A DNA stretch of 64,000 nt from Cellvibrio polysaccharolyticus (lineage in GTDB: Bacteria > Pseudomonadota > Gammaproteobacteria > Pseudomonadales > Cellvibrionaceae). The translations under genes and the position numbers were made by a program. Positions 1-9,168 of this stretch are shown piece by piece. The first letter of the stretch is position 1; every line of letters starts with the position of its first letter. The notes under the pieces are model-generated. The model was not told the DNA's origin and ran no database searches. It saw only the letters and a list, made by a program, of their open reading frames with translations. The stretch covers positions 3,534,001 to 3,598,000 of the forward strand of contig NZ_PRDL01000001.1 in the NCBI RefSeq assembly GCF_015182315.1, written 5' to 3'.

Positions 1-32
1 TTTTAACGATCACGCACAGAAAAAGCTCTCTT

Positions 33-55
33 GAGGCTCTTCGGAGCCTCTTTTT
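33..55 (+). terminator. Intrinsic terminator
   Basis: A 7-bp perfect stem GAGGCTC/GAGCCTC with a TTCG tetraloop is followed by five T on the plus strand. It would end a plus-strand transcript entering from the left edge. On the minus strand an A-run lies next to the stem and the U-run (from AAAAAG at 20-25) is offset by several bases, so it may also weakly end the lacI-type gene that stops at 89. Confidence 0.75.
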
Positions 56-88
56 ATTGCTGCCGGGTTTGCCGGACTGACAGACAGC

Positions 89-1099
89 TTATGACTTACT
101 GATATCCCTCACCGAATCGCGCTCTACCAGCGTTGGCAAAAACAGATGGGTATTGCTAATGGGTTCCTGTGGCGTCTTGCTCAAAGTTATCGCCAGATTA
201 GCCGCATACTCGGCCATTTCTTCGATGGGATAAGCCATGGTCGTAAGATGAGGACGACAGGCCTTACTGATATAGAGATCATCAAAGCCCACCACAGAAA
301 CATCGTCAGGCACCCGCAGGCCAGCATCCTGCAACGCGTTCATGGCACCTATCGCCATAAGATCGTTGTAAGCAATAAGCGCCGTAAACTTCGCACCACT
401 GGCCAGCAATCGGGAAACGGCTTCTGCACCACCCTCCATATTGGCTGTGGATTCCACAACATTGGCCGGGTCCAACTTCAGACCCGCCGCGTCGAGCACT
501 TCAACAACGCCTTTCAGGCGCAACTGGGGATCATGGTTCCGGTACACGCTGGTGACCACGGCAAAGCTGGTGTGGCCGCGACTGATGAGATATTCGGCCA
601 CTTGTCTGCCACCGGAGAGGTTATCGAGCCAGACACAACGACTCGCCAGCGCGGGTATGTAGCGATTAATCAGCACCAGCCCGGGAATATTTTCTGCCAG
701 TTTTTTGATGGTTTTTTCATCCGAATATTCACTGTGCAAAATAATCGCGTTGCAGCTGTGCTCACGCAGTGATTCGATGGCATCCAGCTCGGTTTTGGTT
801 TCGTACAGCGAGTTGCTCATCAATAACTTCAAGCCCTTTTTGCGTGCCGCCTTTTCCGCGCCGGACGCAAGGCAACCAAAAAAAGTCATTGAGAGTTTCG
901 GCGTTACCACACCGATGGTATTGCTGCTGTTATTGACCAGCGCCCGGGCATTTACATTGGGTCGGTAACCCAGTTCTTCGATAACTTTTTTGACCCGATG
1001 GCGACAAGCTTCGCCAACCTGACCGCCATTGTGTACCACTCTGGACACTGTTGCCGTTGATACACCGGCCACCCGAGCTACATCTTTTATCGTTACCAT
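89..1099 (-). CDS. LacI-family transcriptional regulator
   Basis: A 336-residue protein of normal LacI/GalR length. Residues ~3-25 form the LacI helix-turn-helix (TIKDVARVAGVSTATVSRVV) followed by the hinge motif GYRPN. The rest is the periplasmic-binding-protein-like sensor core with VVGFDD near residue 270, as usual for the family. It is the last gene of a minus-strand unit after the GH2 enzyme and the MFS carrier, 33 bp behind the carrier, so it most likely represses its own sugar-use operon and responds to a galactoside or product; the ligand is inference. A LacI-type near-palindrome lies upstream of the GH2 gene (5058-5071). Confidence 0.93.
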   Translation of the reverse strand: MVTIKDVARVAGVSTATVSRVVHNGGQVGEACRHRVKKVIEELGYRPNVNARALVNNSSNTIGVVTPKLSMTFFGCLASGAEKAARKKGLKLLMSNSLYETKTELDAIESLREHSCNAIILHSEYSDEKTIKKLAENIPGLVLINRYIPALASRCVWLDNLSGGRQVAEYLISRGHTSFAVVTSVYRNHDPQLRLKGVVEVLDAAGLKLDPANVVESTANMEGGAEAVSRLLASGAKFTALIAYNDLMAIGAMNALQDAGLRVPDDVSVVGFDDLYISKACRPHLTTMAYPIEEMAEYAANLAITLSKTPQEPISNTHLFLPTLVERDSVRDISKS

Positions 1100-1115
1100 T
1101 TGCTTACCCTATAAT

Positions 1116-1129
1116 CGACACAGTTGTCG
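1116..1129. promoter_or_regulatory. Small inverted repeat before the LacI-type gene
   Basis: CGACACAGTTGTCG is an interrupted inverted repeat (CGACA/TGTCG) in the 33-bp gap between the MFS gene and the regulator gene. It could be an operator or simply a short hairpin. Nothing beyond position and symmetry supports it. Confidence 0.25.
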
Positions 1130-1132
1130 CAT

Positions 1133-2467
1133 TCACACCTGTAACTCTACGTTCCTGTGACTCGAATAACGCGCCAAAGCCAATAGCCCCAGCACACTGA
1201 ACCCGACGGTTCCTGCGGACAGAATCACTCGCATGGCGAAGAGAGTGTCCTCAGGTTGATTGCCGGCCAGTTGCGACTCAAAACCTATGAGGTTAAGGCA
1301 CAGCCCACTGCCCAAAAACACGATAACGCTGGCCAATATAATCACCCAGCTTTGCACCGACGCATAAACACCGGTTTTGCTGTGCTGACCGGCCGCCGCC
1401 GAACTGCGATCCGCTATCATCGAGGGTACCAGTACCACCATCGCCGTCCAGACTGCGCTGCACAATGCCGCATCCAACAGTAACAACCACTCGGCCCCCG
1501 GTACATAAATGAACCATTTGGCCAGCCCGCCCACCGCATTGAGCCCCAGAATCAAGCGCAATGCCTGCACCTTGCCTACCCGGTATGACAAATGCGTCAC
1601 CACTGGCACATAGGCCATGCCACCCACGGCATAGGCGGTAGAAAGTACCCCTTTCCACACCGAGCCTTGCTGAATATCGCCACCGTTGACGTAATACACC
1701 AGCAAGTAGTAATCCATCATAGCCACACAGGCAGCGCCGCCCATCTGGATAAGAATGATGGCCATGAGAATACGCATGTTACGATCTTCAAATACCGCAC
1801 CCATGCTTTGAAGAAAAGGCAAATGGGCATCCATCAAATGACGTGGCCCTGCGGCTTCACGCACCAGTAGCGCAGGCAACAACCCCAACAAAGCAAACAC
1901 GCCGATACCAATGCCCCACCCGACGAATTTAATACCGGCCAGCACGCCACCAAAGAATGCCAGTTGCGCCAGCGGGAATGCCCACTGGTAGGTTAGCGAT
2001 CCGGCCTTCAGAAAATACGCGGTGAAGCCCATCAGGGAGGTACGCTGGTGGTAGCCTCCGGCAAGTTCATAAGTGAAGCTGCGCAAACTCACGCTGTACA
2101 CCACACCGGCAAGATAGAAACAGGATGCGGTTACCGTGAAGTAGCTGATTTGAGCAAAGCTCGACCAGTGTTGCGGCACCATCCACACCAGACCGTAACT
2201 GAAACATAATGCCAGAGCGCTTCCCGCAATGAACGGCCTGCGCCGCCCCCAACGACTATGCATGTTGTCGGAAACATGTCCTGCCACTGGCCCCAACACC
2301 CCGGCCAGCAGTAAAGGCAGCGTCATGGCCAACCCTAAAAGAAAGGGGTCAACGCCTAACGTCATTTGATAGTAAGGCACAGCCAGAATATGAATGCCCT
2401 GCGCCGCATAAAATTGCGCGAGAAAGCCGAAGCCAAGGGCGAACTTGCCAACCGTGTTCAATGACAT
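1133..2467 (-). CDS. MFS sugar transporter (GPH/SLC45-like)
   Basis: A 444-residue, strongly hydrophobic protein with the alternating segments expected of a 12-helix major facilitator. The cytoplasmic loop between helices 2 and 3 carries DNMHSRWGRRRPFI, typical of the glycoside-pentoside-hexuronide/sucrose (SLC45-like) carriers. It sits 92 bp downstream of the GH2 beta-galactosidase gene and 33 bp before the LacI-type regulator, so it probably imports the sugar released by the surface enzyme. Substrate identity is inferred from context only. Confidence 0.88.
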   Translation of the reverse strand: MSLNTVGKFALGFGFLAQFYAAQGIHILAVPYYQMTLGVDPFLLGLAMTLPLLLAGVLGPVAGHVSDNMHSRWGRRRPFIAGSALALCFSYGLVWMVPQHWSSFAQISYFTVTASCFYLAGVVYSVSLRSFTYELAGGYHQRTSLMGFTAYFLKAGSLTYQWAFPLAQLAFFGGVLAGIKFVGWGIGIGVFALLGLLPALLVREAAGPRHLMDAHLPFLQSMGAVFEDRNMRILMAIILIQMGGAACVAMMDYYLLVYYVNGGDIQQGSVWKGVLSTAYAVGGMAYVPVVTHLSYRVGKVQALRLILGLNAVGGLAKWFIYVPGAEWLLLLDAALCSAVWTAMVVLVPSMIADRSSAAAGQHSKTGVYASVQSWVIILASVIVFLGSGLCLNLIGFESQLAGNQPEDTLFAMRVILSAGTVGFSVLGLLALARYSSHRNVELQV

Positions 2468-2559
2468 TGTAAAAAACTGCCCCTATTCGCTGATAATCCG
2501 TGTGGTAATTTGATGAGTGGCGGCGAGGCGGGTGACCATCATCAAACCGTCGCCACCGG

Positions 2560-4959
2560 TCATTGGGAGAGGTGCAACCCGGCCTCCTTAACGCCCTTCG
2601 CCGACGCGGTCACCCGAATAGATTCCAGGTTGTGACCAACCCGAATCAAGGCCGCCGCAATACCATCTTCAGTAACAACCCTGGCAGGCGATACCAATTC
2701 GGCATCGCCGCTCACTTCGAAGAGAACCCACTCACCATTAACGCGACTATTATGGTTTTTGTCATCCTGTAATTGTGCGTAAACAAAAACTACATCGTTC
2801 ACACCCGCTTGCGGTGCCAGCGCCGACTCGTCCAGCCACATCACCATCGCTGCTGGCTCGCCCGGGGTCGCCACACGGTGGCTGGCCACCGTGTGGCCGT
2901 TAACCAATGCACGCGCTTCCAATATGCCCGGCTTGAATGCTGTCAGATGGAACTCAAAGGGTGGGTGCGCCAGGTTGCTGTAGTTTCCACTATGTATGCC
3001 CTCAGCTACTTTTTCGCCGTTGAGGTATAAGTCCACGGAATCTGCATTACTGTAAACCTTGAAGTTCAGCGAAGAATCCGCTGTCCAATGACTGGCGATA
3101 TGAGCCATATATCCGCCGGCCTGTTGGGTAGCGTCACGCTGACTTTGGTAAAAGTAGTAACTGAACTTGGGCAGCCGATCAATGCTCATAATGCCGGATG
3201 CTTCAAGATCATCGGCATAACCGCGGTTGTAATCAAACATCACCCAGTAACCATCCGCGAACGCCGGCACATTGAAATTGTCGTTATGGGCTTCGGCCAC
3301 GTTGGCGGCCTGTTGCTGCAAACGCTTTTCGCCATCGCTCAGCAATTGCCGACTGGAGCGATCCGCCTGCTGAAGATCCTGCCAATCGTCCTGATTCAGC
3401 CCGGCGTTCATCGCGTAGTATTCCCAATCCCCATACTCGGAAACGACATAAGGCTTGCCACGGGTTGGCTGCTCATGATCCGAGCGGTGTTGGCGCGCCT
3501 GCAAAAAAATGTCGTAACGGTAATCCATCCACCCCGCCGAATAGGTGTGCTCACCGGGGAATTCTTCATGCACCGCGGCATGCAGCCGGTCTATCAGGGA
3601 TTCGCTCATCGCGGATTCATTCAGGGAGCACTCCCAGGCCAGCACCGAGGGGCGGTTGCGGTCGCGGCGGATCATATCGCGGCAGGTGTTTACCACATGA
3701 TCTTCAAACGCCCGGGTTTCACCCACATACTGCCAGCCGAGTATTGCATCCACCAGCACCAGCCCCAACTCATCCGCCGCGGCCATAAAGGTGTTGGAGT
3801 GCGGGTAATGCGACAAGCGGACATAGTCGAAGCCGGCCGCCTTGATCTTCTCCGCATCCCGATACTGGGCAGCATCCGATAATGCATAGCCAATGTAAGG
3901 GTATTCCTGATGGCGGTTCACCCCTCGCAGAAAGGTTTTTTCACCATTGATGTAAAGATCTTGCCCCACCAGTTCAAAGCGGCGGATACCGATGGAAGTC
4001 ATTTCAAGATCCCACACCTCATCATCCACCAGCACTTCGGTTTTTAATTGGTACAAGTTCGGGCTGTCGGGTGACCACAGCTTTGGCAAACTCACATCAA
4101 GCGTTTGCGACAGGGTCAATTCACGCTGCCCCAGGGCGTTAACCAGCGTTTCTGTGCTGCCAACTGTTTTATCACCGTCGATAAGCGTCTGGCGTATTTT
4201 TACGGTCGGGGCATTACCATCATTCACCAGATGCGTCTGCACCCATACCTGCGCAGCCTCGCGGGTCACCTTCGGATAGCGCACAAAAATACCACCGGAA
4301 GCCACCTTATCGGCGGCTACCGCATCGGTAATGTGCAGCGGATTTTCCACACGTAACCACACGTTGCGGTAAATACCACCGTAGGTATTAAAATCCAGAA
4401 TATCGAGTGGCTTGGGGCCGGTAATGGGGTTGTCGCGATTATCCAAACGCACATACAGCCTGTTCTCACCCGCTTTATCCAGCTTGCCGGTAAGATCCAC
4501 AGAAAAAGGTAAATAGCCGCCCAGGTTGTGCGCTACCTTTTCGCCGTTCAGCCACACCTCGGTTTCATTCATGGCGGCTTCAAAATCCAGAATGACTTTT
4601 TTGCCATCCCATTCACTACGGTACGCCATGGACTTGCTATACCAGGCATCGCCCTGCCACTGATCATTGACAATTTTCGGCTCGACCCTGGCGGTGTGCG
4701 GCAAAGACACCGATTCCCAGGCATCAATAGCTTGTGCCTGCTGAAAATCGAGTTTCTTGTCAGAGCGCGCAAATTGCCAGTCGGTGTTGAACTTCACCGG
4801 TGCCTGATAACGGCCAGTGGCCGATACGGACAAAATTTCTTTTCCAGCCAGGTTTTCCGGGGGACTTGAGCAACCGCTCGTTAACATGGCAATCAATGTA
4901 CAAAAACCCAGCGTACAGAGGCTTAAACCGGCTTTTAACCTGCGCATATTTTTTACCAT
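2560..4959 (-). CDS. Glycoside hydrolase family 2 beta-galactosidase, lipoprotein
   Basis: A 799-residue GH2 enzyme that hydrolyses beta-galactosides or a related beta-glycoside. The N-terminus has a hydrophobic stretch ending in a lipobox (LTSGC, Cys near residue 30), so it is predicted to be lipid-anchored in the envelope. Next come the sugar-binding jelly roll (FDFEAAMNETEVWLNGEKV region: VILDFEAAMNETEVWLNG), the Ig-like domain and the TIM barrel. The acid/base Glu is E448 in SLNES after RPSVLAW and the nucleophile is E508 in SEYGDW. A C-terminal DUF4982-type Ig domain follows from about residue 620. It is first in a minus-strand unit with an MFS carrier and a LacI regulator. The exact sugar could be another beta-linked glycan. 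Confidence 0.9.
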   Translation of the reverse strand: MVKNMRRLKAGLSLCTLGFCTLIAMLTSGCSSPPENLAGKEILSVSATGRYQAPVKFNTDWQFARSDKKLDFQQAQAIDAWESVSLPHTARVEPKIVNDQWQGDAWYSKSMAYRSEWDGKKVILDFEAAMNETEVWLNGEKVAHNLGGYLPFSVDLTGKLDKAGENRLYVRLDNRDNPITGPKPLDILDFNTYGGIYRNVWLRVENPLHITDAVAADKVASGGIFVRYPKVTREAAQVWVQTHLVNDGNAPTVKIRQTLIDGDKTVGSTETLVNALGQRELTLSQTLDVSLPKLWSPDSPNLYQLKTEVLVDDEVWDLEMTSIGIRRFELVGQDLYINGEKTFLRGVNRHQEYPYIGYALSDAAQYRDAEKIKAAGFDYVRLSHYPHSNTFMAAADELGLVLVDAILGWQYVGETRAFEDHVVNTCRDMIRRDRNRPSVLAWECSLNESAMSESLIDRLHAAVHEEFPGEHTYSAGWMDYRYDIFLQARQHRSDHEQPTRGKPYVVSEYGDWEYYAMNAGLNQDDWQDLQQADRSSRQLLSDGEKRLQQQAANVAEAHNDNFNVPAFADGYWVMFDYNRGYADDLEASGIMSIDRLPKFSYYFYQSQRDATQQAGGYMAHIASHWTADSSLNFKVYSNADSVDLYLNGEKVAEGIHSGNYSNLAHPPFEFHLTAFKPGILEARALVNGHTVASHRVATPGEPAAMVMWLDESALAPQAGVNDVVFVYAQLQDDKNHNSRVNGEWVLFEVSGDAELVSPARVVTEDGIAAALIRVGHNLESIRVTASAKGVKEAGLHLSQ

Positions 4960-5393
4960 TTATCCTTTATTAATTATTGGTGCCTAGCGTCGCGATGTGG
5001 CTACGGCTGCTGCGAGGAAAATTGACTACTGGGCTGACGCGGGGAAAAATGCAGCAAGGTAAACGTTTTCCTTCGGTAAAAATACTCGATTTATAACAGA
5101 AGGTAAAGCCGCTTACTCAACCGCACCGCAGCCCGTATTCATACCTCCTGCCACGGCAGCAGCATTACCAAAACGGCGGGGCATACCGCCAGCGTCACGG
5201 TTAAAAGAGGCGCCGCCAACGCAGACCTGCTCATCCTTTTTACAGCCCATGTTTTATTGGCTTCCGGTAAGATTGAGCGAGCCACCTTATTGAGCACGCC
5301 AGGATAATCCGGCTTGCTACGGCAACGAATTCACGTCACGCTTCGTTGCGTAACACTCTTCTGTTTAGCCTGTATAAAACCGAGCCACCCGTG
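4960..5393. other. Intergenic region, GH2 gene / ogt-like gene
   Basis: About 430 bp between two divergent genes. No convincing ORF was found. It holds the LacI-type near-palindrome at 5058-5071 and must contain the promoters of both flanking genes. Nothing else stands out. Confidence 0.5.
5058..5071. promoter_or_regulatory. LacI/GalR-type operator candidate
   Basis: GGTAAACGTTTTCC is a near-perfect 14-bp palindrome centred on AACGTT, the core typical of LacI/GalR-family operators. It lies about 100 bp upstream of the GH2 start on the minus strand. The same unit encodes a LacI-type regulator, which makes it the natural ligand of this site; binding is inference. Confidence 0.5.
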
Positions 5394-5948
5394 ATGCCTG
5401 AATTACATTTTTTTATCGAACGCGAACCCAGCCCTGTGGGTGAAATGCTGATTGTGACTGACGAGCAGGATCAGTTGCGTGCACTTGACTGGCACGATTA
5501 TGAAGAGCGTTTTTTATTGCTGGTGCGCCGCCAGTACCCCGGCCATCACATAGAATTTCATGAGGCCACGCAACGCTCTACGGCAACACCGGCATTGCAG
5601 GCTTATTTTAAGGGCGACCTCAATGCGGTTGACCAATTGATTACCGCGACTGGCGGTACCGAATTTCAACGTGAAGTGTGGCAAGCGTTACGCGAGATCC
5701 CGGCAGGGGAAACGCTCAGTTACGGTGAGTTATCGCAGCGCATCGGCCGCCCCAAAGCGGTACGCGCCGTCGGCATGGCCAATGGCGCAAACCCCATCAG
5801 TATCGTGGTGCCTTGCCATCGGGTGATCGGTGCCAATCGCTCGCTCACCGGTTACGGAGGTGGGCTGGATAGAAAGCGCTGGTTGTTGCAACATGAGCAA
5901 ACGCTGTCGCCGACAATTCCACAAAGCGGACGCTTGCCGGGGTTTTGA
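5394..5948 (+). CDS. ogt: Methylated-DNA--protein-cysteine methyltransferase
   Basis: A 184-residue Ogt/Ada-C type suicide repair protein that takes the alkyl group from O6-alkylguanine. The active-site motif PCHRV places the acceptor Cys at residue 141; it is preceded by the DNA-binding helix (SYGELSQRIGRPKAVRAVG) and the NP-I-VVPCH context. I chose ATG 5394; the frame is open upstream to a TTG at 5346 but the protein family normally begins near the ATG. It stands alone on the plus strand, with about 220 bp of apparently empty sequence before tRNA-Asn. Confidence 0.93.
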   Translation: MPELHFFIEREPSPVGEMLIVTDEQDQLRALDWHDYEERFLLLVRRQYPGHHIEFHEATQRSTATPALQAYFKGDLNAVDQLITATGGTEFQREVWQALREIPAGETLSYGELSQRIGRPKAVRAVGMANGANPISIVVPCHRVIGANRSLTGYGGGLDRKRWLLQHEQTLSPTIPQSGRLPGF

Positions 5949-6118
5949 CAGGAGTGGTTGATCACCACCACGGATGCCGTCCTATACCGGGTCGTGTTTA
6001 AAGCAACCGTTAACCTGACACGCCGCCCGACCTGACCCGCGACAACCGCATGACCGGCGCTCTGCGCGCGCATTAAAATCAACGGGTTAGCGCAAAAACA
6101 GTAAAAACGTTTTCGGGG

Positions 6119-6147
6119 TTGCTTTCATTTTTGAATAACAGTATTAT
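6119..6147 (+). promoter_or_regulatory. tRNA-Asn promoter
   Basis: TTGCTT (6119-6124), a 17-bp spacer and TATTAT (6142-6147) form a sigma70-type promoter that ends 21 bp before the mature tRNA 5' end, as expected for a tRNA gene. Confidence 0.65.
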
Positions 6148-6168
6148 GCGCGCCTTCGGAAATTCCGA

Positions 6169-6244
6169 TCCGCCTTAGCTCAGTCGGTAGAGCAAATGAC
6201 TGTTAATCATTGGGTCGCTGGTTCGAGTCCAGCAGGCGGAGCCA
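6169..6244 (+). tRNA. tRNA-Asn (anticodon GTT)
   Basis: A 76-nt cloverleaf: acceptor TCCGCCT/AGGCGGA with G discriminator, D arm GCTCAGTCGGTAGAGC, anticodon loop CTGTTAA with GTT at 6202-6204, T arm GGTTCGAGTCC and genomically encoded CCA. A strong intrinsic terminator follows. Confidence 0.98.
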
Positions 6245-6254
6245 AATACAGGAA

Positions 6255-6288
6255 AGGGGTTGCAAGCAATTGCAGCCCCTTTTTTTTT
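6255..6288 (+). terminator. Intrinsic terminator after tRNA-Asn
   Basis: The 11-bp stem AGGGGTTGCAA / TTGCAGCCCCT (one G-T pair) with a GCAA loop runs into nine T. It starts 11 bp behind the tRNA 3' end. Confidence 0.9.
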
Positions 6289-6304
6289 CTGCTTTTCCTG
6301 CCAG

Positions 6305-6538
6305 TTATCCCTGACTGATGTGATACAAACGCTGCGCCAGCTCGGTAGAGGTGCGGCTCACGCCTTGCAGTTGATGGGCGTCTTCCGAGTTTTGTTCGGT
6401 AATCTGCTGAATGCGGTTGGCCAGCTCATCCAGACTCAAACAATGGTCGCTACGTCCCGGAAGCGCCCGCTGCGATGAATCACCACCGTGCAGATGGTCA
6501 TGGCAACGCCGGATACCGGTTTTTTTGAACCGGGCCAT
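6305..6538 (-). pseudogene. Remnant of a methyl-accepting chemotaxis receptor C-terminus
   Basis: The 77-codon frame ends in a stretch (ELANRIQQITEQ ... ELAQRL) with the heptad pattern of the last two signalling helices of chemotaxis receptors, where ATQIATAAEEQ-like and ASxELAxLAxxL-like blocks occur. The sensor, TM and HAMP parts are absent and the first ~30 residues do not look like a receptor. I read it as the decayed 3' end of a deleted MCP gene. The match is by eye; a small unrelated protein is possible. Confidence 0.45.
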
Positions 6539-6667
6539 TCAATTCGGAACAGACAGGGGGCAGTGTGCGGGCGGGCGCGACATTATGTCGCATGGTCAGC
6601 AGAGGGGGATCATAGTAATTTTGTGCACTGCAATTTTCAGTGCCTTCTGATCCCCTAAGGATACGCC

Positions 6668-8902
6668 ATGCCACGTTTGCACACGCCAGCATCACACCTC
6701 TCTGCCCGATGTGTTACCCGCCCTTTTAAATTGCCCTTTTTACCGGCGGCGCTTTTTCTGGCGTTATTTGGCAACACGGCGTTGGCACAACAACCTGCGG
6801 CGAGCGAAGCTGAACCGGTTGAGACAATGATTGTAATCGGGCGTGCTGCGGCCATGGCACTCGACACAGCAGCCCCGGCTGCCAACCGCCTTGGACTGAC
6901 CCATCGCGAAACCCCGGCAACCCTCGATGTATTAACCCAGGAGCGGATGCAAATTGAAGGGCTGCGCACCTCGGTGGAAGCCCTGAACGCCGCGCCGGGT
7001 GTGAACAGCGGCACCCTGCCCGGCTCGGTGGGCGTGTCGTCGATGCGCGGCTTTACCAGTACTGCCATCGCCTATTTGTTTGATGGCGTGCGTGTTACCG
7101 GCTCCAACAGCGCCATTCGCAATTTCGATACTTTCAATTTCGAACGGGTAGAAATTCTTAAAGGCCCGGCGTCGGTACTCTATGGCGAAGGCGCATTGGC
7201 TGGTGCTATCAACCTGGTGCCCAAGCGCGCGTATTTGAATGAGTGGTCGGGCGCGGCGCTGATCAGCGGCGGCTCTTTCGATACCTTTCGCGCCGGTGTG
7301 GGCGGCAATATTCCGCTGAATGACATCATGGCCCTGCGCACCGATGTGAGCATGAGCCAAAGCGATGGCTGGGCCGATGACACCGACAGCAAAACCACCG
7401 CCATTACCAACTCACTGTTAATCAAGCCCAGTGAGCGCCTGACGATTAATCTGTTTCTCGATTACTTCAAAGACGAATCCACCACACCGTATTTCGGTTC
7501 TACCCTGGTGCCCTTGTCGGCTGCCCGAGATCCGGTGAATCTGGTCAGCAATAACCAGGGGCTGGTGGTAGATCGCGCCACCATTCGCACCAACTACAAC
7601 GTGGACGACGGCCTGATGGATTCCGAATCCTGGCAATTGCGCAGCCGTGCCAATTATCAATTGGATTCACAGTGGAGCCTGGTGGGTGAAGTCGCCGGTT
7701 ACACCGCCGATCGCTTGTGGAAAAACGTAGAAGACGTGGCCTTTAATAGCAGCACCGGTTTGTTAAACCGCAGTACCACGCGCATCGCGCACGATCACGA
7801 TTACTGGTCAGCACGCGGTTGGGCAGCCTTCGACGGCGACATTGCCGGGCGTCGCACCCGTTTTACCCTGGGAGCGGAGTACAGCGATACCTCGTTTGGT
7901 ACCTCACGACGTTTTGGCACCACCACAGCGGTTGACCGCTTTCATCCGCAACGCGGTTTATTCCCGGCATTAACCGAGGCAAACTTTCCTGGCAGCGGCA
8001 GCCGTGTGGAATGGCAAAGCGATTCCACTACCGAAGCGGTTTTTATGGAAGCGGCGCATTACCTGACACAAGGCTGGCAACTGGTTGGTGGTTTACGCTA
8101 CGAGCGGGTTGATCTGGATCGCGAAACACTGGATTTAAATACCGGTGCCTTGGCCAATTACGGGCAGGATTACGACCCGCTTTCCTGGCGATTGGGCAGC
8201 GTGTTTGATGTAACGCCGCGCACGCATTTGTATGCGCAGTTCAGCCACGCGGTGACACCGGTTTCCAGTTTTTTATTTTTAAACAGCACCAACGCTCAGT
8301 TTGATTTAAGTTCCGGCGATGCCTTTGAGCTGGGCGTGAAAACCAGTTTCTGGAATGAACGCGCTGATTTAACGGCAGCGGTTTATCACATTACCCAGGA
8401 CGATATTCTCACCCGCGATCCACTGAATCCGGCGATGACGGTGCAAGGTGGTAGTCAGGAATCTTACGGCGTGGAGTTATCATTCTCGGCTGCCTTTACC
8501 GATCAATTCAGAATTGACGCTAACACCGCTTTATTGCATACCGAATTTACCAAACTGCTGGAAGCCGGTGGCGCCAACCGCGAGGGCAATCGCCCATCCA
8601 ATGTGCCGGAGCAGCTGTTTAACATCAGCGCTTATTACAGTTTGCTGAGTCTGCCAGTGACTTTCGGCACCACGGTGCGTCACAATGGCGACTTTTATAC
8701 CAACAATGCCAATACGTATCGGGTAGATGGCCATACCTTGTTGGATGCACAAATCAGCTGGCAAACCGCTTACGGGTTATTGACCTTGCGAGGCCGTAAT
8801 TTAACCGATGAGCTTTACGCGGACTGGTCAGGTTATGGAGCTACCCAGTTGTACCTGGGCGCACCGCGCAGTGTGGATTTGACGATGAGTCATAAATTTT
8901 AA
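6668..8902 (+). CDS. TonB-dependent siderophore receptor
   Basis: A 744-residue outer-membrane receptor that imports ferric siderophores with energy from TonB. ATG 6668 is preceded by AAGGA at good spacing. Residues 1-40 form a long Sec signal with cleavage after NTALA. A TonB-box-like ETMIVIG follows at about residue 55, then the plug domain (TLDVLTQERM ... APGVNSG ... RGF ... VEILKGPASVLYGEGALAGAINLVPK) and a 22-strand barrel ending in terminal Phe (MSHKF). The FpvA/FhuA-like siderophore class fits. The PepSY protein 266 bp downstream probably works in the same uptake route. Confidence 0.95.
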   Translation: MPRLHTPASHLSARCVTRPFKLPFLPAALFLALFGNTALAQQPAASEAEPVETMIVIGRAAAMALDTAAPAANRLGLTHRETPATLDVLTQERMQIEGLRTSVEALNAAPGVNSGTLPGSVGVSSMRGFTSTAIAYLFDGVRVTGSNSAIRNFDTFNFERVEILKGPASVLYGEGALAGAINLVPKRAYLNEWSGAALISGGSFDTFRAGVGGNIPLNDIMALRTDVSMSQSDGWADDTDSKTTAITNSLLIKPSERLTINLFLDYFKDESTTPYFGSTLVPLSAARDPVNLVSNNQGLVVDRATIRTNYNVDDGLMDSESWQLRSRANYQLDSQWSLVGEVAGYTADRLWKNVEDVAFNSSTGLLNRSTTRIAHDHDYWSARGWAAFDGDIAGRRTRFTLGAEYSDTSFGTSRRFGTTTAVDRFHPQRGLFPALTEANFPGSGSRVEWQSDSTTEAVFMEAAHYLTQGWQLVGGLRYERVDLDRETLDLNTGALANYGQDYDPLSWRLGSVFDVTPRTHLYAQFSHAVTPVSSFLFLNSTNAQFDLSSGDAFELGVKTSFWNERADLTAAVYHITQDDILTRDPLNPAMTVQGGSQESYGVELSFSAAFTDQFRIDANTALLHTEFTKLLEAGGANREGNRPSNVPEQLFNISAYYSLLSLPVTFGTTVRHNGDFYTNNANTYRVDGHTLLDAQISWQTAYGLLTLRGRNLTDELYADWSGYGATQLYLGAPRSVDLTMSHKF

Positions 8903-8989
8903 AAATATCTGAGAGATCACCCAATGCTTTGCGACTGTGTACTGGCAGTAGGTTATATTCTCCGTATTGTAGATACCAATCAATCTGTA

Positions 8990-9099
8990 CGTTTGCCATT
9001 AGGCTTCGTGTTCCAAAAATGCATAAATACATCCCTGTAGCGCCGACGGGTCGTCCATGACCCGACGGTTTTGGAACACGAAGCCTAACGTCAAACTCG
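8990..9099. repeat. Palindromic intergenic element, copy 1
   Basis: A 110-bp element with long self-complementary arms: 9001-9018 pairs perfectly with 9069-9086 (18 bp), and the stem resumes outward (8991-9000 with 9087-9096). The core at 9020-9068 holds GCATAAATAC-ATCC-CTGTAGCGCC and an inner hairpin around TCCATG. A second copy lies at 21276-21386. Core and outer ends (GTTTGCCAT...CAAACTCG) match the second copy, while arm sequence differs but stays complementary. It sits between the TonB receptor and the PepSY gene and could act on mRNA as a hairpin or be a MITE/REP-like element. Confidence 0.8.
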
Positions 9100-9168
9100 C
9101 CCGGTGCAGAACTTGAACTTTCTGTAAATCAAACGCGCGGCTTTGCAAATGGTTTCAAATAACAACAA

